A DNA stretch of 64,000 nt from Margaritispora aquatica (GCA_007644065.1 VJWN01000012.1:62001-126000); one strand, 5' to 3'; numbered from the stretch's first letter, positions 31,772-43,843 are shown. The notes: generated by a model from the sequence alone, not told the origin. Numbers and translations are program-made.

Positions 31772-32939
31772 ATGGGTTCCATAACACCTCTCGTTCATCC
31801 AATGGAAGCACTCGTGCTGCAGTCTAGCAAAGACGGAGTGCAAAATGCATGGTTGACACCTGGGTCAGCCGCTTACGACTTTCGAAGTGAGTGAACCATT
31901 TGAACAATTGAAGACAGCGTACTGAATGCCTACAGGCGATACAATCACTACCCCAAGCATAGCTATGCTACAGGCAATCCAACAAGCCACGCTATTTGAC
32001 GATGGGTATGGAGAAGACACAACAACAATCAACCTAGAGGCTTCAATGGCAGTCCTCACCGGCCACGAAGCAGGCCTTTTCTTACTATCAGGCACAATGG
32101 GTAACCAAGTCGCAATCCGCTCCACCCTGACACAACCACCTCATGCAGTGCTGTGCGACTACCGTGCTCATATTCTAACACTCGAGGCTGGTGGTATTGC
32201 CATGCTGTGCGGTGCCATGGTCAACGGTGTTGTGCCAAGTAATGGTGTGTATCTGACATTAGAGGATATCAAAAAGTCTGTCGTCTTATCAGATGATGTG
32301 CACGCGTGCCCCACGAAAATCATCTCGCTTGAGAACACCTTGAGAGGAACAATCGTCCCGCTGTCAGAAGTCCAGCGAATTTCTAAATTTGCTAGGGAAA
32401 ATGGCATCAAAATGCATCTAGATGGCGCTAGACTGTGGGAAGCAGCGGCTGCTGGTGCTGGAACATTACACGAGTATGGAAGATGCTTCGATAGCGTCAC
32501 GATGTGCTTCTCGAAAGGCATGGGCGCTCCTGTTGGTAGCATTCTCGTTGGTAGTCACGAATTCATCCAGCGAGCTCGGTGGATTCGCCAAGCTATTGGA
32601 GGGAGTTTGCGACAAGCTGGTGTCTTGACTTCTGCTGCGCAGACAGCTGTTGATCTCCAATTTGGAGTCGATGGTGCACCATTGAGGAAGACTCATGCGA
32701 TTGCGAAGCGGATAGAGAAGCACTGGAAGTCGTTGGGTGGAGAAGTGGAATGGCCAGTCCAGACAAATATGGTGTGGCTGAACTTGATTAAAGCTAATGT
32801 GGATGTTCAGAAGTTCAGGGAAATGGGTAAGGAAAGAGGTTTGAAGCTCACAAGGGGTAGGATTGTGGTGCATTACCAGATTTGCGAGGATGCTGTGAAT
32901 AAGCTGGAGGTATTGATGACAGATATCGTGCGAGGTTGA
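31772..32939 (+). CDS. GLY1: Threonine aldolase (PLP-dependent)
   Basis: Cleaves L-(allo-)threonine to glycine and acetaldehyde. Exons are 31772-31886 and 31936-32939, giving 372 residues. The fold type I signature is clear: YDFRSDTITTPSIAMLQAI across the splice junction, DDGYGEDTTTINLE, the glycine-rich LSGTMGNQVAIR, HLDGARLWEAA (Asp binds the PLP nitrogen) and the Schiff-base Lys232 in MCFSKGMGAPVGS. The segment GGSLRQAG is also conserved. There is no organelle targeting signal, so it is probably cytosolic. The first exon codes for 38 residues and supplies the conserved Asp/Phe/Arg before the junction, which supports the intron. The symbol follows the yeast orthologue. Confidence 0.93.
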
Positions 32940-33964
32940 GGGAGGTTTCCTGACTGCCAAATGCAGATTTATACCCAGTTTATGAAAGACCACAAGTTCA
33001 TTTTTGGGCTCATTGATAAGAAGCAGAGCAAGACCGTGCGAATGCAGACTGTGTTAAGTAAAGGCTATATCCCAGATACTATTTATTTGAACCATTATTT
33101 ATCAACGGGACAAAGATGTTGAACCTGAGAGTAGATGTTAAAGTTATATTTATGAGATGTGCCAAGAAGTAGAGAGATGCTGTTTGATGATATGGCATAC
33201 GATTGGAATTATGTGCTTGAAGGGTTTTTCTGCGGTTAGTAAAGATGGACTGCGTATACTATGGGAGAACAGATAAAACCAATTTTGAAATTGTCCCAAT
33301 TACGCTGATATAAATATTGAATTTATAAATATAAGAACTGGGGCCTTTTGAGTAGGCAAACAGTCGAAAAATTTAGTTCCAAGTTGTTCGCAACGATAGT
33401 TAGGAACGAACTCCTAGGGTATATCGAGCTAGAGGATAAAATGTAAAGGCAGCTAAAACTACTTGATCAGAGACTCGATGGATGGACGAATATCGTAGAT
33501 ATATACAAGAAGCCATAAACAACAAATGTTTCATAGTATACAGTGACTCTCCTTAGCGAGGTTTTTATGTTTCGTAACCGATGGAAACAAAACCCCATGA
33601 CACCAAAAAGTTTCGCGAGCCTGATGCTTGATCTACACTATCAACAATCTGCGATTGAGTTTTAAAATCCTAACTTTGTCAACATATACTTGACCGTGCG
33701 ACCAACTGAGTAACTCTCGGTGATTGTTGATATAATTCTGTTCTCTGGTAAACGCCATGTACCCCATAGCCTGCAAAAGACGTCCCATACCCAGCAGCTG
33801 AGGCTTATATTCAAATTATCGAATCCAACAACGAAAGTAAGTCTTCTGCAGACGTGTCTGCAGTGGTACCAACTCGCTATGTTTCCATTTTCTGCATGTA
33901 TGCTAATTAAAACCGTCCTCTCAGGAACTTGGTATACTACTATCTTCTTCTTCAACTTTGTAAG
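32940..33964. other. Intergenic, no gene supported
   Basis: AT-rich sequence between two plus-strand genes. Short frames on both strands at 33662-33979 look like chance. Confidence 0.55.
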
Positions 33965-34987
33965 ATGACACGTCAACACCTACCAATGGAATCACCTACA
34001 TCGGAGGAGCGTCGCGTCTATACTCAGGAGCGTAATGGCAAGAATTTGTACTTAAGGCTACTCAAAAGCAACGGCCAGACGAAAACAAAGCGAGCGAACA
34101 TCGTCATGGCAGACGGCTACATTGTCACAGAGATCAGCTATCAACGGCCATTGTCCATTGAAGAAATTACAAAATCCGACTGGACGCATATAACAGGCTC
34201 TCTGAGCGATATCGAGAAGGTATATATGAACTGGCATGGGCCTGGCGGCGAGCATCTAACATTTCCGCACCTGGCCTACCTCTCACCGAACAAGACGAAA
34301 AAGCACTGGGAGGACTTTTTGGAAATACAGAAAATCGGCTTGAAAGAGGGATTTTGCGATGAACTTTTGAGGTTACAGAGCACACCGAAAAGATACACCG
34401 CACGACGAGGCCAAGATCTACAAGAGCGCGTCGTGCGCGTCAGTTGCGAGATCATCCGCGAGCAATTCCCAGAGCTTGCCAATGACAATCATCAGAAGCG
34501 ATGGATTGTGGAAGCGCCAATGACCATTGGTGGCAAGAAAAACCTTTGGTTTACAGGTGTACAGGTCAATAAATCTGACCTCAGTAGAGATTTAAGAGAG
34601 CAATTGAAGGCAAAGGGAGGCGCACATCTCGATTCGACGGACGAAGCAGCCACCTTGAGCGTGCTTCTTATGCTGAGTCACTATCCCCCAGGACACTATC
34701 CTGGACGGTTCAACATTTTCAGCACACGTGTTGGTGTGCCATGCAATACTTATGGTGCTGTAATACTTTCTGGTAGATCTCTCCATGGTTGTTCTGGACT
34801 CGGATATCTCGCTATCGACTTCGACCCAACTATCCATATTGTCCCACTTGCTTCTGTGGAATATCCGTTCGAATTGGCCACCTTGCCCTATGCAAGGCTA
34901 AACACAGTGTCGTATGGACGTCAAGAACCTATGAATCCACGAGAAAAGTGGCTTTCTAAAGAGTGGCTGACAGATGATGATCAGTAG
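33965..34987 (+). CDS. Unrecognised protein, possible double-stranded beta-helix metal site
   Basis: 340 residues to a TAG at 34985-34987. The frame is open back to 33929; the ATG at 33965 is chosen but MESPTSEERR a few codons later is as good. I do not recognise the family. Seen directly: a charged N-terminal half, then RWIVEAPMTIGGKKNLWFTG, GAHLDSTDEAATLSVLLMLS, PPGHYPGRFNIFSTRVGV and AVILSGRSLHGCSGLG. His221-x-Asp223 and His274, 53 residues apart within predicted strands, match the spacing of Fe(II)/2-oxoglutarate oxygenase triads. That reading is inference; no arginine anchor is certain. After the TAG the same frame stays open for 202 more codons (next entry), so the true protein may be longer or the gene may be broken. 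Confidence 0.6.
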   Translation: MTRQHLPMESPTSEERRVYTQERNGKNLYLRLLKSNGQTKTKRANIVMADGYIVTEISYQRPLSIEEITKSDWTHITGSLSDIEKVYMNWHGPGGEHLTFPHLAYLSPNKTKKHWEDFLEIQKIGLKEGFCDELLRLQSTPKRYTARRGQDLQERVVRVSCEIIREQFPELANDNHQKRWIVEAPMTIGGKKNLWFTGVQVNKSDLSRDLREQLKAKGGAHLDSTDEAATLSVLLMLSHYPPGHYPGRFNIFSTRVGVPCNTYGAVILSGRSLHGCSGLGYLAIDFDPTIHIVPLASVEYPFELATLPYARLNTVSYGRQEPMNPREKWLSKEWLTDDDQ

Positions 34988-35596
34988 CGTAAGCTTCAGC
35001 TTTCCTTCTTCGCCTCTCGGAGAAAGTATAAAGAATGGAAAGCTATGGCAGAAATCAAGTTCCACTGGGACGAATATCAAGAGACTAAGGACGTAGCTAC
35101 CACCCAGAAGATGTTTGGGTGGCAGGAGAATGGAGAAATGCAATACATTGACGCTTCACTCATTAAAATGGCTTTCGAACATGGCAGGAAGCCAATTCCA
35201 GGGATTGAGGACCTGCGTCGTGGAGTGGTGGCCACAACGTGCGGTCAGAAAATCCCCAGTTCGGTAAAGGTCACATCACCACTAGCTGGAGATAAATTAC
35301 TTTCATCAGCATCCGGTCTAGTATCAGGTACAGATTCTCAAAATCACCAAACAGTCGGAGGTACAAAGTCACCTATTGAGAAGACACGATGTCCGACGAT
35401 CTTGCTGTCGGGGCTCCAGTGTAAAATGAAATGGAGACCAAATCGCAAAAGTACCACGGACGTACAATATGCGGGCATTGCGAGAGAAAGAAACATACTG
35501 CAGAAAAAGATGAACAGACAGCCGAATAGTGGTCGATATAGACTTAGAATTATGGCGCTCATTTCTTTTGGCGAGTTGAAGCTGGAGTATGGGTGA
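34988..35596 (+). CDS. In-frame continuation of the preceding frame past a TAG
   Basis: Begins directly after the TAG of the preceding gene, in the same frame, and runs 202 codons to a TGA. The first part (RKLQLSFFASRRKYKEWK, then MAEIKFHWDEYQETKDVATT) is charged and protein-like; the later part is Ser/Thr/Lys-rich and looks disordered. The first internal ATG is at 35045. Three readings are possible: C-terminal half of the upstream protein in a pseudogene or mis-sequenced gene; stop readthrough; or a separate small gene starting at 35045. No intron with good signals removes the TAG. Confidence 0.4.
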   Translation, partial: RKLQLSFFASRRKYKEWKAMAEIKFHWDEYQETKDVATTQKMFGWQENGEMQYIDASLIKMAFEHGRKPIPGIEDLRRGVVATTCGQKIPSSVKVTSPLAGDKLLSSASGLVSGTDSQNHQTVGGTKSPIEKTRCPTILLSGLQCKMKWRPNRKSTTDVQYAGIARERNILQKKMNRQPNSGRYRLRIMALISFGELKLEYG

Positions 35597-38500
35597 ATGG
35601 TTAGAGGGAATTAAAGGATGCTGGACGAAAGGGTTTGCGTACATATCAAAGCAGCAAGAATATGAAATTGTAATAATACTCCGACCAAGCGCTAATTACC
35701 CAATACTCATCACTTAGCTTAAGACATTTCTTTGTTTTCTTGAACATCCGTCCTCCTCCGTCATTGCCGCTGGGCAATATAAATATATTGCAACCCCACC
35801 TACTCGCCAATGAAAAATTGAAATCAATATATGTCAAATTGGGGGGTGGAGAGAGAAACAGCAAATCGCAACAGCGACATCATCATCGTAAGATCGCTGC
35901 TTAGAGCCAATTCCAATCCCCCAAAAGAAAGACAGGTCATTCTCCAAATCGTAAGATACACTTATCAATTGAGCTGAGCTCGTACTAACGAGCTGATTTG
36001 CACTACTAGAGCGAACTACCCTTTGTTTTCCGCAGCTGAACTAGATAAGCGATAAGGAATGCGATATAATTCCATACCAGATTTTGGCAGTGTACCAAAG
36101 GGTTTTAGACAGCGACGGTGGTGAGGCGATCGTTGTTGGTGAAACCGTCGTCGATGTTTGTCGACGTCGAGTTCTCGAGGCTTAGTTCAAGTCAATCTGG
36201 GGAAGACATGTCTTGGTGACGTGCATCTGATGATACTTTTTCAATCTACTCCTACGGCTGAGTAAGACATACCTGATTCGAGTTTTTTTCCATCAAATCT
36301 CAACTTTTCAATATTGCGGTTCGGCAAGAAGTTTCCGGATATAATCATCAAGACCATTTGATGGTGATTTGACCCCATTCCAAGTCTTTTCCCTTCGTGC
36401 TCAGATATCCGCACAGCTGGAACAATCACCACACAATAACCGGGAGCCCCTTGGCTGGGAATAATTGTCAATACCCACAGACCATCATCACAGACTGCAG
36501 ACCGCAAAATTCGCGAACCTTGCTCGAGTGTTCAACCTGAAACGGGACAGTGGCGGGCACGAGATTTGATGACTGACCGTGAGGAATAATCGGAGATGAC
36601 GAAGAGGAAGAGGAAGAGGAATGAGAGATTAATCGATGAGTTGTTCATTTTTGTTCATTTGTGCAGAGATGAGGCGAAAGAGAAGCAAAGGGAAAGATGA
36701 CTGTGCTGAATGTATGTCGTATGTGGTCGTTGTAGCTGATACTGTTTTGTTTGTTTTTCTTCCAGCTGGTTTCGGATTCTTCTTCGCCTTCAAGTTGACA
36801 GTACTTGTGGATCAGATTTGCCCTCCTCCTGCTGCTGCCCTGCTGCCCTTGACCTGGCTTGGGGGGGGGGGGGGTTTCCTCGAAAAGGTAACGGTCAAAA
36901 ACCAGTAACCAGTCACCAATGTCTGTCTAGTCTTGGAATAGATCCGAGTCTGTGCTTTGTGAGAAGGAGGAGAAGTCAGCCCAGTAAAAGCAGCCATGAT
37001 GTCTTGTGAGTGCTGTGACATACGACTGGCTCTCCACAGTCATCTAAAGAGTCACCGAATGGCTATAATCTCGTGCCGCTCTCGATCCTTTCTCCTCTTC
37101 TCGGGCTGGATCTGCACCAAGTCCTCGAGTCTCAGCCCCGTCATCTTCCTGCACCTCTCAGTCCTTCACCCAATTGGAGGCTCATATTGAGGATCCCTAT
37201 CCCTGAGATTCGTGATCTCTTCCCCTGACAGTAACCCTGGGAGGAACTTTAATTCGTCCCACCCGCTGGTCGATAGCGTGTTTCTGCTTGAGCCCTTCCA
37301 TGGATGTCTAAGACCAGCAGTGGTGCCGTGCAGCCAGCAACAGCATGTCTTCGGCAAGATTCAGGGCTCAATATCCATGTCTGTGAGTTGTGCCCAGCCA
37401 GGTGAGGATTCGACTCCTCCTCCTCCTCCTCGTCTGGCCTTTCCAGCACAGCAGATACGAAAATACGAGGGGCTCTTTCACTTCCTCTATGGTTTTCACA
37501 GGCTATGGTTCTCTCTCAGGCTCGTCCACCACTCCCTGAACTGGATTCATAGTGGCAGTTTATTGCCCACCTCTACCTGCTGCGACAGCCTGTAATTGTA
37601 ACTCCGTATCTGCTGCTGAACGAGCTGCAGCTGTGTCCCATTCTTCGAGGCTTCCAATCTTCGCCCAGCTCATCTCCCCACCTGGCCTGCAGGAACAGGC
37701 GCAGGCGCAGCCAGATCCCGCTGCATCTTTACCACAGCTTTTCTCGTGCTCGCGCTGACTTTCCGCCTTCCAACATTCGTCTTCGTTCCTGACTTTTCTT
37801 CTTGGTTGTTGTTGACGTCGAGTGTCAGTAGAAAGGTGTTGAAAGGTGGGTTGAACCATTACATTTGTACCGTATCTTCGACAGAAATTCTTCCGCTTCA
37901 TCTTTGCTTGATCGCCCTCGAGCTTGAAGCTCCGCTCCAGCATCATCGCACATCAGACGATAGACGATACCATATTCCTTGTGAAACCGCAATCGACAAG
38001 CACCTTCACCAGCACCAGCACCAGCACCATCACCAACTGATAGCTTCGAGATCCTCACCAACCACTACTGTTTGTCCTCCTTCACGTTTGTACCAAAGAA
38101 AGCAGCAGTCTGGAATTTGCATTGGATTGTCGGATTCTTTCTCGAGAATAGATTCCACGTTAGCATACGTAGGACAGTCAAACGCCACACAACTTGTTGG
38201 ATTGATTTGTCTTGTGGTACGGAAGTTCGTAGATACAAGACACGAGACACCAGGTGGTAACTGCATGAGGGATTCTCACCAGCATTATTTTTCGAAACAC
38301 CAAATGTAACAACCACCTCCTTCCATCAGATTTTCCTGCCCTTCCACGAGAATTATGTCGAGTTATACAGATCTCGGCCTGTATGCCCGGAGGTCTGGAA
38401 ACGGGAGACCTTGATCAAACCGATCTGCCTCCAGAGTCCTAGTACTTCTTCCATCTCCAAGTCGGGGGTTGGGGGTTTCGAATTCTTGCGCTCTGGCTTC

Positions 38501-39242
38501 GGGCGTGGGATGATGCATACCGATCTCAAAGCCTCTTGTTCTCGTTGATTTCTCGTCCTTTCTTTCACAATGAATGAGCGCACTGGATGAGGTTGACCTC
38601 GATTGCTGACTCTATTCTTGTAGTATTGTATTCTTGTGGTATTCTTGGCGAGGGAAGGGAATTTCGAAGCGACGAAGGATTGACGACGACGACAACATTT
38701 ACATTGACATTTACATTTACAACCACAACGACCGGTTCGCCAGAATACACATAACGTATCGCCACTCCAAATGCGACCATAGTCTCTACCATTCTTTTGA
38801 TCTTCACTCCAACTAGACTCCAATCTTTGTCTATTCAACTTGAACTACTTGGGTCCTAGTGATCCATTACGCTCTTTAGCTTTTAACATTCACTCACTGA
38901 AGTTCGACCACTTCCACGCCAATACTGGTATCATTTCATCACTTCATCACTTCAGCTGCACTTAACTTTACACTTACGAACGGACATCTATCACATCGGA
39001 CGAGATATTGCACGAATTGTACCACATCCCAAAATCAATCTACTTTCAATATTCCACGGCGACACGCAGCTACTAATTCCCTTGTTCTACGGCTTCATGC
39101 ATAAGCAAACGCGGTAAAAGCAACACAAAGGCAGTCAAAGTTCGGGTCGCGAGGGGCAAAGTTCACGAAACTTTATTGTTTCTGTTTTGGAGGCGAAGTG
39201 CACAAAAAGTAATTTTTTCAATAATCGAATCCAATCGTCATT
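35597..39242. other. Long gene-free stretch before the EGF-like gene
   Basis: 3.6 kb. Several short overlapping frames on both strands (36241-36507 minus, 37560-37946 minus, 37746-38309 plus, 38353-38838 minus) contradict each other and lack family features. It holds a G14 run at 36861-36874, a CACCAG-type repeat near 38010-38030 and CT-rich tracts from 37000 to 39000. Most likely it is a long promoter/leader of the gene at 39243, perhaps with non-coding transcripts (inference). Confidence 0.5.
36861..36874. repeat. Homopolymer run of 14 G
   Basis: Fourteen consecutive G on the plus strand. The length in the real genome is uncertain because such runs are error-prone. Confidence 0.9.
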
Positions 39243-42071
39243 ATGGATCAGGAACAATGGCAGCAGCAAAACAGGTTCATGGGAGGTGGAGGAGGGTCTG
39301 TGAGGAGGGCAAGAGAGAGAGCTGAGAACGGAGATTCATCACAAATACCAATACCGGCGCAGAGAGGTCTCACACCACCTCGAAATGCTGGCCCTAATGT
39401 GCCTATGAACCGAATTCGTCCACCAATGCCAATAACGTTGGGATCAAGAAGTGGCCAGGTCCCTGGTGGAATCGCGATATCTCGACCAATTCAACCACCC
39501 CAATGGCCATTAGCCGGATCCATCGAAGGAGAGCAAGATAATAGGAATTATCCTCAATATCAACAACCTCAGATCCGTGTCCCTGACCTAAGGAACAACT
39601 CGGGTTACTCACCACCACAAAATCGTGGCCCAGCGCCAAAGAGGCCTCCTCGTCCAAGCGAAGTTCCCACGATGCCAGACAACCAGGATTTTCGATATGC
39701 CCCAGGAATGAGGTTTGATCAGGAGCCATTCTCGCCTGAGATATCTTCACCAATGACACAATCCTCGGGACAGTCAATACTATCTTCAGTCGGCTCGATA
39801 CCAGACTTTCCAGCACCGGCGCAGCTAGGTCCAGCTCGGAGGAGCGCCAATTTGGGACCTCCGCCAAGCTCGCGGCGAGGCGCATCTTCTTACTACTCGC
39901 AAGCATCTTTCGTCTCACCCATTCCGGAAGAAAGCCCTAGACCGTCACATCAATCGTACGCATCGAGTGCAGCGATACCGACGAGTTGGGGCTCTAACTC
40001 GCCACGGGAGTACGATTACGATGAGGGTGACTACGAGGACGAGGAGATCCCAGACTATGGTTCAAGATTTGAGAACGGCACGATTGAGGAAGTGCGAGGA
40101 GAGTCAAGGGGGTCAAATGGAGATGATAGCGACGATCGAGGCCTCATCAGAAGCGCCAGTTTTGGCAGGCGAGCGAAGCCATCAATGATTGTGACCAAGA
40201 GCTCAGAGCGAGTTGAGCCTGTCCGTCCAACGCCTGCACCACAACAAAACATGACGAAATTAGACAGAATGGGGATGGGAGAGCCAGCAGGGCTTGCAGC
40301 TCCAAGAATGCCAGTTGGACAAAGAGAAACCATCTGGCCTGACATGGATCGAGACGACCCTTTATCGAGTGGAACTGGATTAATTGATCCTTCCAGTTCA
40401 TCTTCCGAATCAGTACCTACCCTTGGCGCAGCCATAACGATTAATGAACCTTCACCTTCTTACACACCAAACCCTTCAGATTCCAAGAACAACGCCATGC
40501 TTGGTGCATACAATCAAGCAAGCGCTTTGAGCCCTGGTGGTCCATTACCTTTGCGGACACCAAGTCCAGGATTCAGCAGATTATCAGCCATCAGGCGACC
40601 ACCGCGATTGAATATTGACGCTGTGAGAGATGCTGAAGCGAGAGGAAGTTTGACCAGTTTGCCGGATCTGATTGCACGTGCAACGAGATTGGCAGCGATG
40701 ATGGATAGGGGCAAGAGGCCTGGCAGTCGGATGGCGCTTGATGATTTCAGCAGCGAGTCAGGAGACAAGGAGATGGGCAGTAAGTTGTTTTGTTGATAGG
40801 TCATCGTGCATAGCTAACAATATTCAGTACTCCGAGACGAGAAGCACAAATCTGGTCTTTCGGGTATGCTTGCTGCTTTCCCACCACCAGGTGTGCAGAC
40901 ACCCCGCGGAGGAACGCCAACTCGCCCCAATTCAGCTTGGCCCTCAGGCTACGGTCCATCGGATGCAGCTCCAGGAGAGAAAGGAGGCAAGAAAAAGCGT
41001 CGATGCTGTGGCTTGCCTCTTTGGGGATTCCTTTTGGTGTTGTTTCTTTTGCTCATCGCAGCCGCAGCAGCTGTTGTGGTCCCACTCGAGTTCCTTGTCT
41101 TCAACAAGAAGCCCACATCAACAGCCACACTCACAGCCGTCCAGAAGTGCGAAGCATCAACTACATCTCAATGCAAAAATGGTGGCACGAGCATAATTGA
41201 TAATGGCGCATGTGCATGTATCTGCACGAACGGCTTCACCGGCTCAACATGCACCAGTGCCAATGCTACAGGCTGCTCCACCACCACGTTATCCGGAGTT
41301 ACTGGCAATGTCACCCTTGGTGATGCCATCTATCGCATAATCACCGGCGCGCAGAACTTCTCTATCCCATTAGAAGGCAAGACGATCGTCGCACGATTCA
41401 ACGCCAACTCTCTTTCCTGTGCTACAGAAAACGCTCTCGTTACTTTTGACGGACAGTCCGGACGTGTAGGCCAAGCAGGAGATGTCGTCCGAGCAACTGC
41501 CGCAGCAACATCCTCAACACCAACAGCAACTTCAGCCACGAGACTGAAGCACAAACATCGACGCGACACATCCTCTTCAAGCGCACCCGTCGCCACAGCA
41601 TCAAGTGGAATCGTGTTCGACTCTTCAACTCCCCCAACCACTTCAACCACGTCAATAATCATCGACTCCACTACCACCACAACCTCCTCATCAGCAGCCG
41701 AGTCCTCCGCTGCCGCCAACCCAACAGGCATCTTCCCCATAACGGAAGAAGTGCTTGATTTCGCACGTGTCGCAGTTCTGTATATCCTGCAACAAGGCAC
41801 GCTCGACGGCGCCATCAGCGCACAGAGCACGCTACAGAAGTTCTTCACTTTAGAGAGCTTCACCAACGCGGCGGCGATGAATGTTAGTCTGGGCAACGAC
41901 GCATTTGCAGATCTAGTGGGCTTTAGTGTTAATATTGGAGGTGTGGGCAGTGTGGGTGGGAAGAACGCGAGTGCGACTGCGGTTAGGAGGATGGTTGGCA
42001 GGGGTGTGTGGGTTCCTGCTCGAGCAGGGAGCAAGGTAGATGGAAGGAGTGTCAAGTTATGGGAGGTGTAG
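39243..42071 (+). CDS. EGF-like domain single-pass membrane protein
   Basis: 926 residues from exons 39243-40779 and 40828-42071 (48-bp intron with branch site gctaac). The first 570 residues are a cytosolic, disordered Pro/Ser/Arg-rich region with SH3-ligand-like stretches (PKRPPRPSEVP) and an acidic YDYDEGDYEDEE patch. Then come a Lys/Arg stop (GGKKKRRCC), one membrane span at about 577-604, an EGF-like module at about 620-654 (CKNGG...CACICTNGFTGSTC), and a Ser/Thr-rich extracellular part with sequons and an alpha/beta domain. This layout is that of a conserved Pezizomycotina EGF-like membrane protein; its role, perhaps in surface sensing, is unknown. The 5' region is unusually long. Confidence 0.85.
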
Positions 42072-43063
42072 ATAGGTAGGTGGGTAGTTTGTGAATTCTA
42101 TTTGAGCGTTTCTTCGTGCGAGCGTTCTTCTGTTTTCTGTCTATCAGGAGCATTAGTGGTGAATGGTAAATGGCGAGTATTATCGAGACTGTGTCTCGAT
42201 AGAAGCTAGATGTATGTATGTATGAGCTGGTGGAGGAGGTGTATATACCTTTCGTTTTCCTTTGTATAGCTCCGGCTCTAGCTCTTTGGGATGGATTTGG
42301 GTTTGGATTTGGATGGGTTGTTTATATAGGCATATGTCTGCGTGGGTGTTAGTTGGTGCAGGAGAGATCAATGATTTCTTTTTGATCTAATCTGATATAG
42401 ATAAAACAATAACTACCTTACTATTTTACTTGCCTTACTTTCCTTTCTTATCCTCTATCACCGGTTTACCGATATTATTGACTCGGATTTTGAGATTGTC
42501 CCCTATTGTGGTAAGTAAGAAACTACTGTGAGGTCTCGCTTAGAGGGTCATACCTAGATACAATACATACTCGTTCGTACTTACCCCACTTTCGCTTTCA
42601 CATTGTTCCACCTCCCACTCTCTCTCCTCCCAGACATATGTGCTTTATAGCAAGCTTCATTCATATATAGATTCTCACTTGCATATCTCACAGATACACA
42701 CATTCAAAAGGAAAGGTCAACCTATTTTTGAGAAACTTTCTATATCGCGTGCCCTCGTTCTCATTCTCATGCATTGACTCATGCATTGAGACCTCACCTC
42801 GCCTTTCGAACTCCAACTTCTCTAGGCATTCTCCTGCTAGTATCAAATCTTCGCCTTAATCAATCCACAGAATAACTCGATCATCTCATCCCACTATACT
42901 ATACCATACCGAACCATCAGGCCGGATTGCGCTTACCAAAACCCAACCAAAACCACGCCAAACCAAACCAGATCAAACGTTACCATTCCATCACGCCCGC
43001 TCTGAGCACACCACCTACCTACTCACAAAGGCATAGCATACCAACCTAACAACAAATCTCAAA
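42072..43063. other. Intergenic and promoter of the next gene
   Basis: About 1 kb. From 42560 the plus strand is CT/CA-rich (CATACC, AACCAAACC words), a common look of fungal promoters and leaders. No gene. Confidence 0.55.
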
Positions 43064-43843
43064 ATGGCAGTCCTAGAAATCACGCTCCTCCGCATCAAAT
43101 ATGCCTCCCTCACTAGATCTCCCAACCACCCTCCCACAAGCACCGTCAACGACGCCCTAGCCGCCCTCCGTGACGCACGCACCGCCCTCGCCACACGCGT
43201 GTACAACACACACTCGCGCTTCTTCCACGCCGTCTACGACCGGAGCTTAGTGTACATCTTTGGCGTTTGGCCGAGCGTGGAGCGGCATTTGGCGTTTCTG
43301 GCCAGCAAGGAGAAGGATGAGATTCTGGGAGGTCAGGAGGATATGTTTGAGTTTCTGTGGGGGAGGCATATTGTTCTCGGTGATGGGGAGGGGGAGGGTG
43401 ATGGAGAAGACGTGGGAGAAGACGTGATGCGCCGCTTCGTCCCTATCAATGCGCCGGTGCTGTGTCTAGGTCGCTTTGAAATGCTCGGTACCACTACTCC
43501 TGGTGATGATGGTGCTATTGCTGTGAGTGCCAAAGAGAAATTCACTTCCATCTGGACCGAATACAGCTCTCTTATCATTGAAGCGACGGAGCCGTATCCA
43601 CTATGCGCTGCATGGAGTGTTGAAGGCGGCGATGTCGACGTCACTCCCGGCTCAGCTGAAGGAACAGATGGTGGAAGAGAGCAGAAGAAGACAGACGAAT
43701 GGATCGCCATCACAGGCTGGAAGGATAAGATTACTCACGGGGAGTTTAGAGCCGAAAGTAAGATTCGCTTTCCCGAGTTGTTGGGGCTGAAGGAGTTGTA
43801 TCGTAGGGAGGAGGTTAGGTCGTTGATTGATATGGAGGGTTGA
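43064..43843 (+). CDS. Hypothetical protein, dimeric alpha-beta barrel-like
   Basis: One exon, 259 residues. The N-terminal half has the order LEITLLRIKY, a helix with LAALRDARTALATRVYNTHS and VYDRSLVYIFGVWPSVERHL. That is a beta-alpha-beta-beta layout as in monooxygenase/ABM-like dimeric barrels. The second half repeats it loosely: EEWIAITGWKD-like strand, then HGEFRAESKIRF. A Gly/Glu/Asp-rich loop (DGEGEGDGEDVGEDV) lies between. No catalytic residues can be named. Similar double-ABM hypothetical proteins are common in ascomycetes; this is an impression of fold, not a firm family match. Confidence 0.7.
   Translation: MAVLEITLLRIKYASLTRSPNHPPTSTVNDALAALRDARTALATRVYNTHSRFFHAVYDRSLVYIFGVWPSVERHLAFLASKEKDEILGGQEDMFEFLWGRHIVLGDGEGEGDGEDVGEDVMRRFVPINAPVLCLGRFEMLGTTTPGDDGAIAVSAKEKFTSIWTEYSSLIIEATEPYPLCAAWSVEGGDVDVTPGSAEGTDGGREQKKTDEWIAITGWKDKITHGEFRAESKIRFPELLGLKELYRREEVRSLIDMEG

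Noticed and set aside
36241..36507. Minus-strand frame of 88 codons, perhaps joined to a downstream exon ending near 36106
   Set aside because: The donor at about 36265 does not join in phase to the protein-like stretch at 36106-36180 with any acceptor I can see. No family recognised.
37560..38309. Two overlapping frames on opposite strands (128 and 187 codons)
   Set aside because: They contradict each other and are rich in His/Gln/Ser from simple CAC/CAG-type sequence. Neither has a domain.
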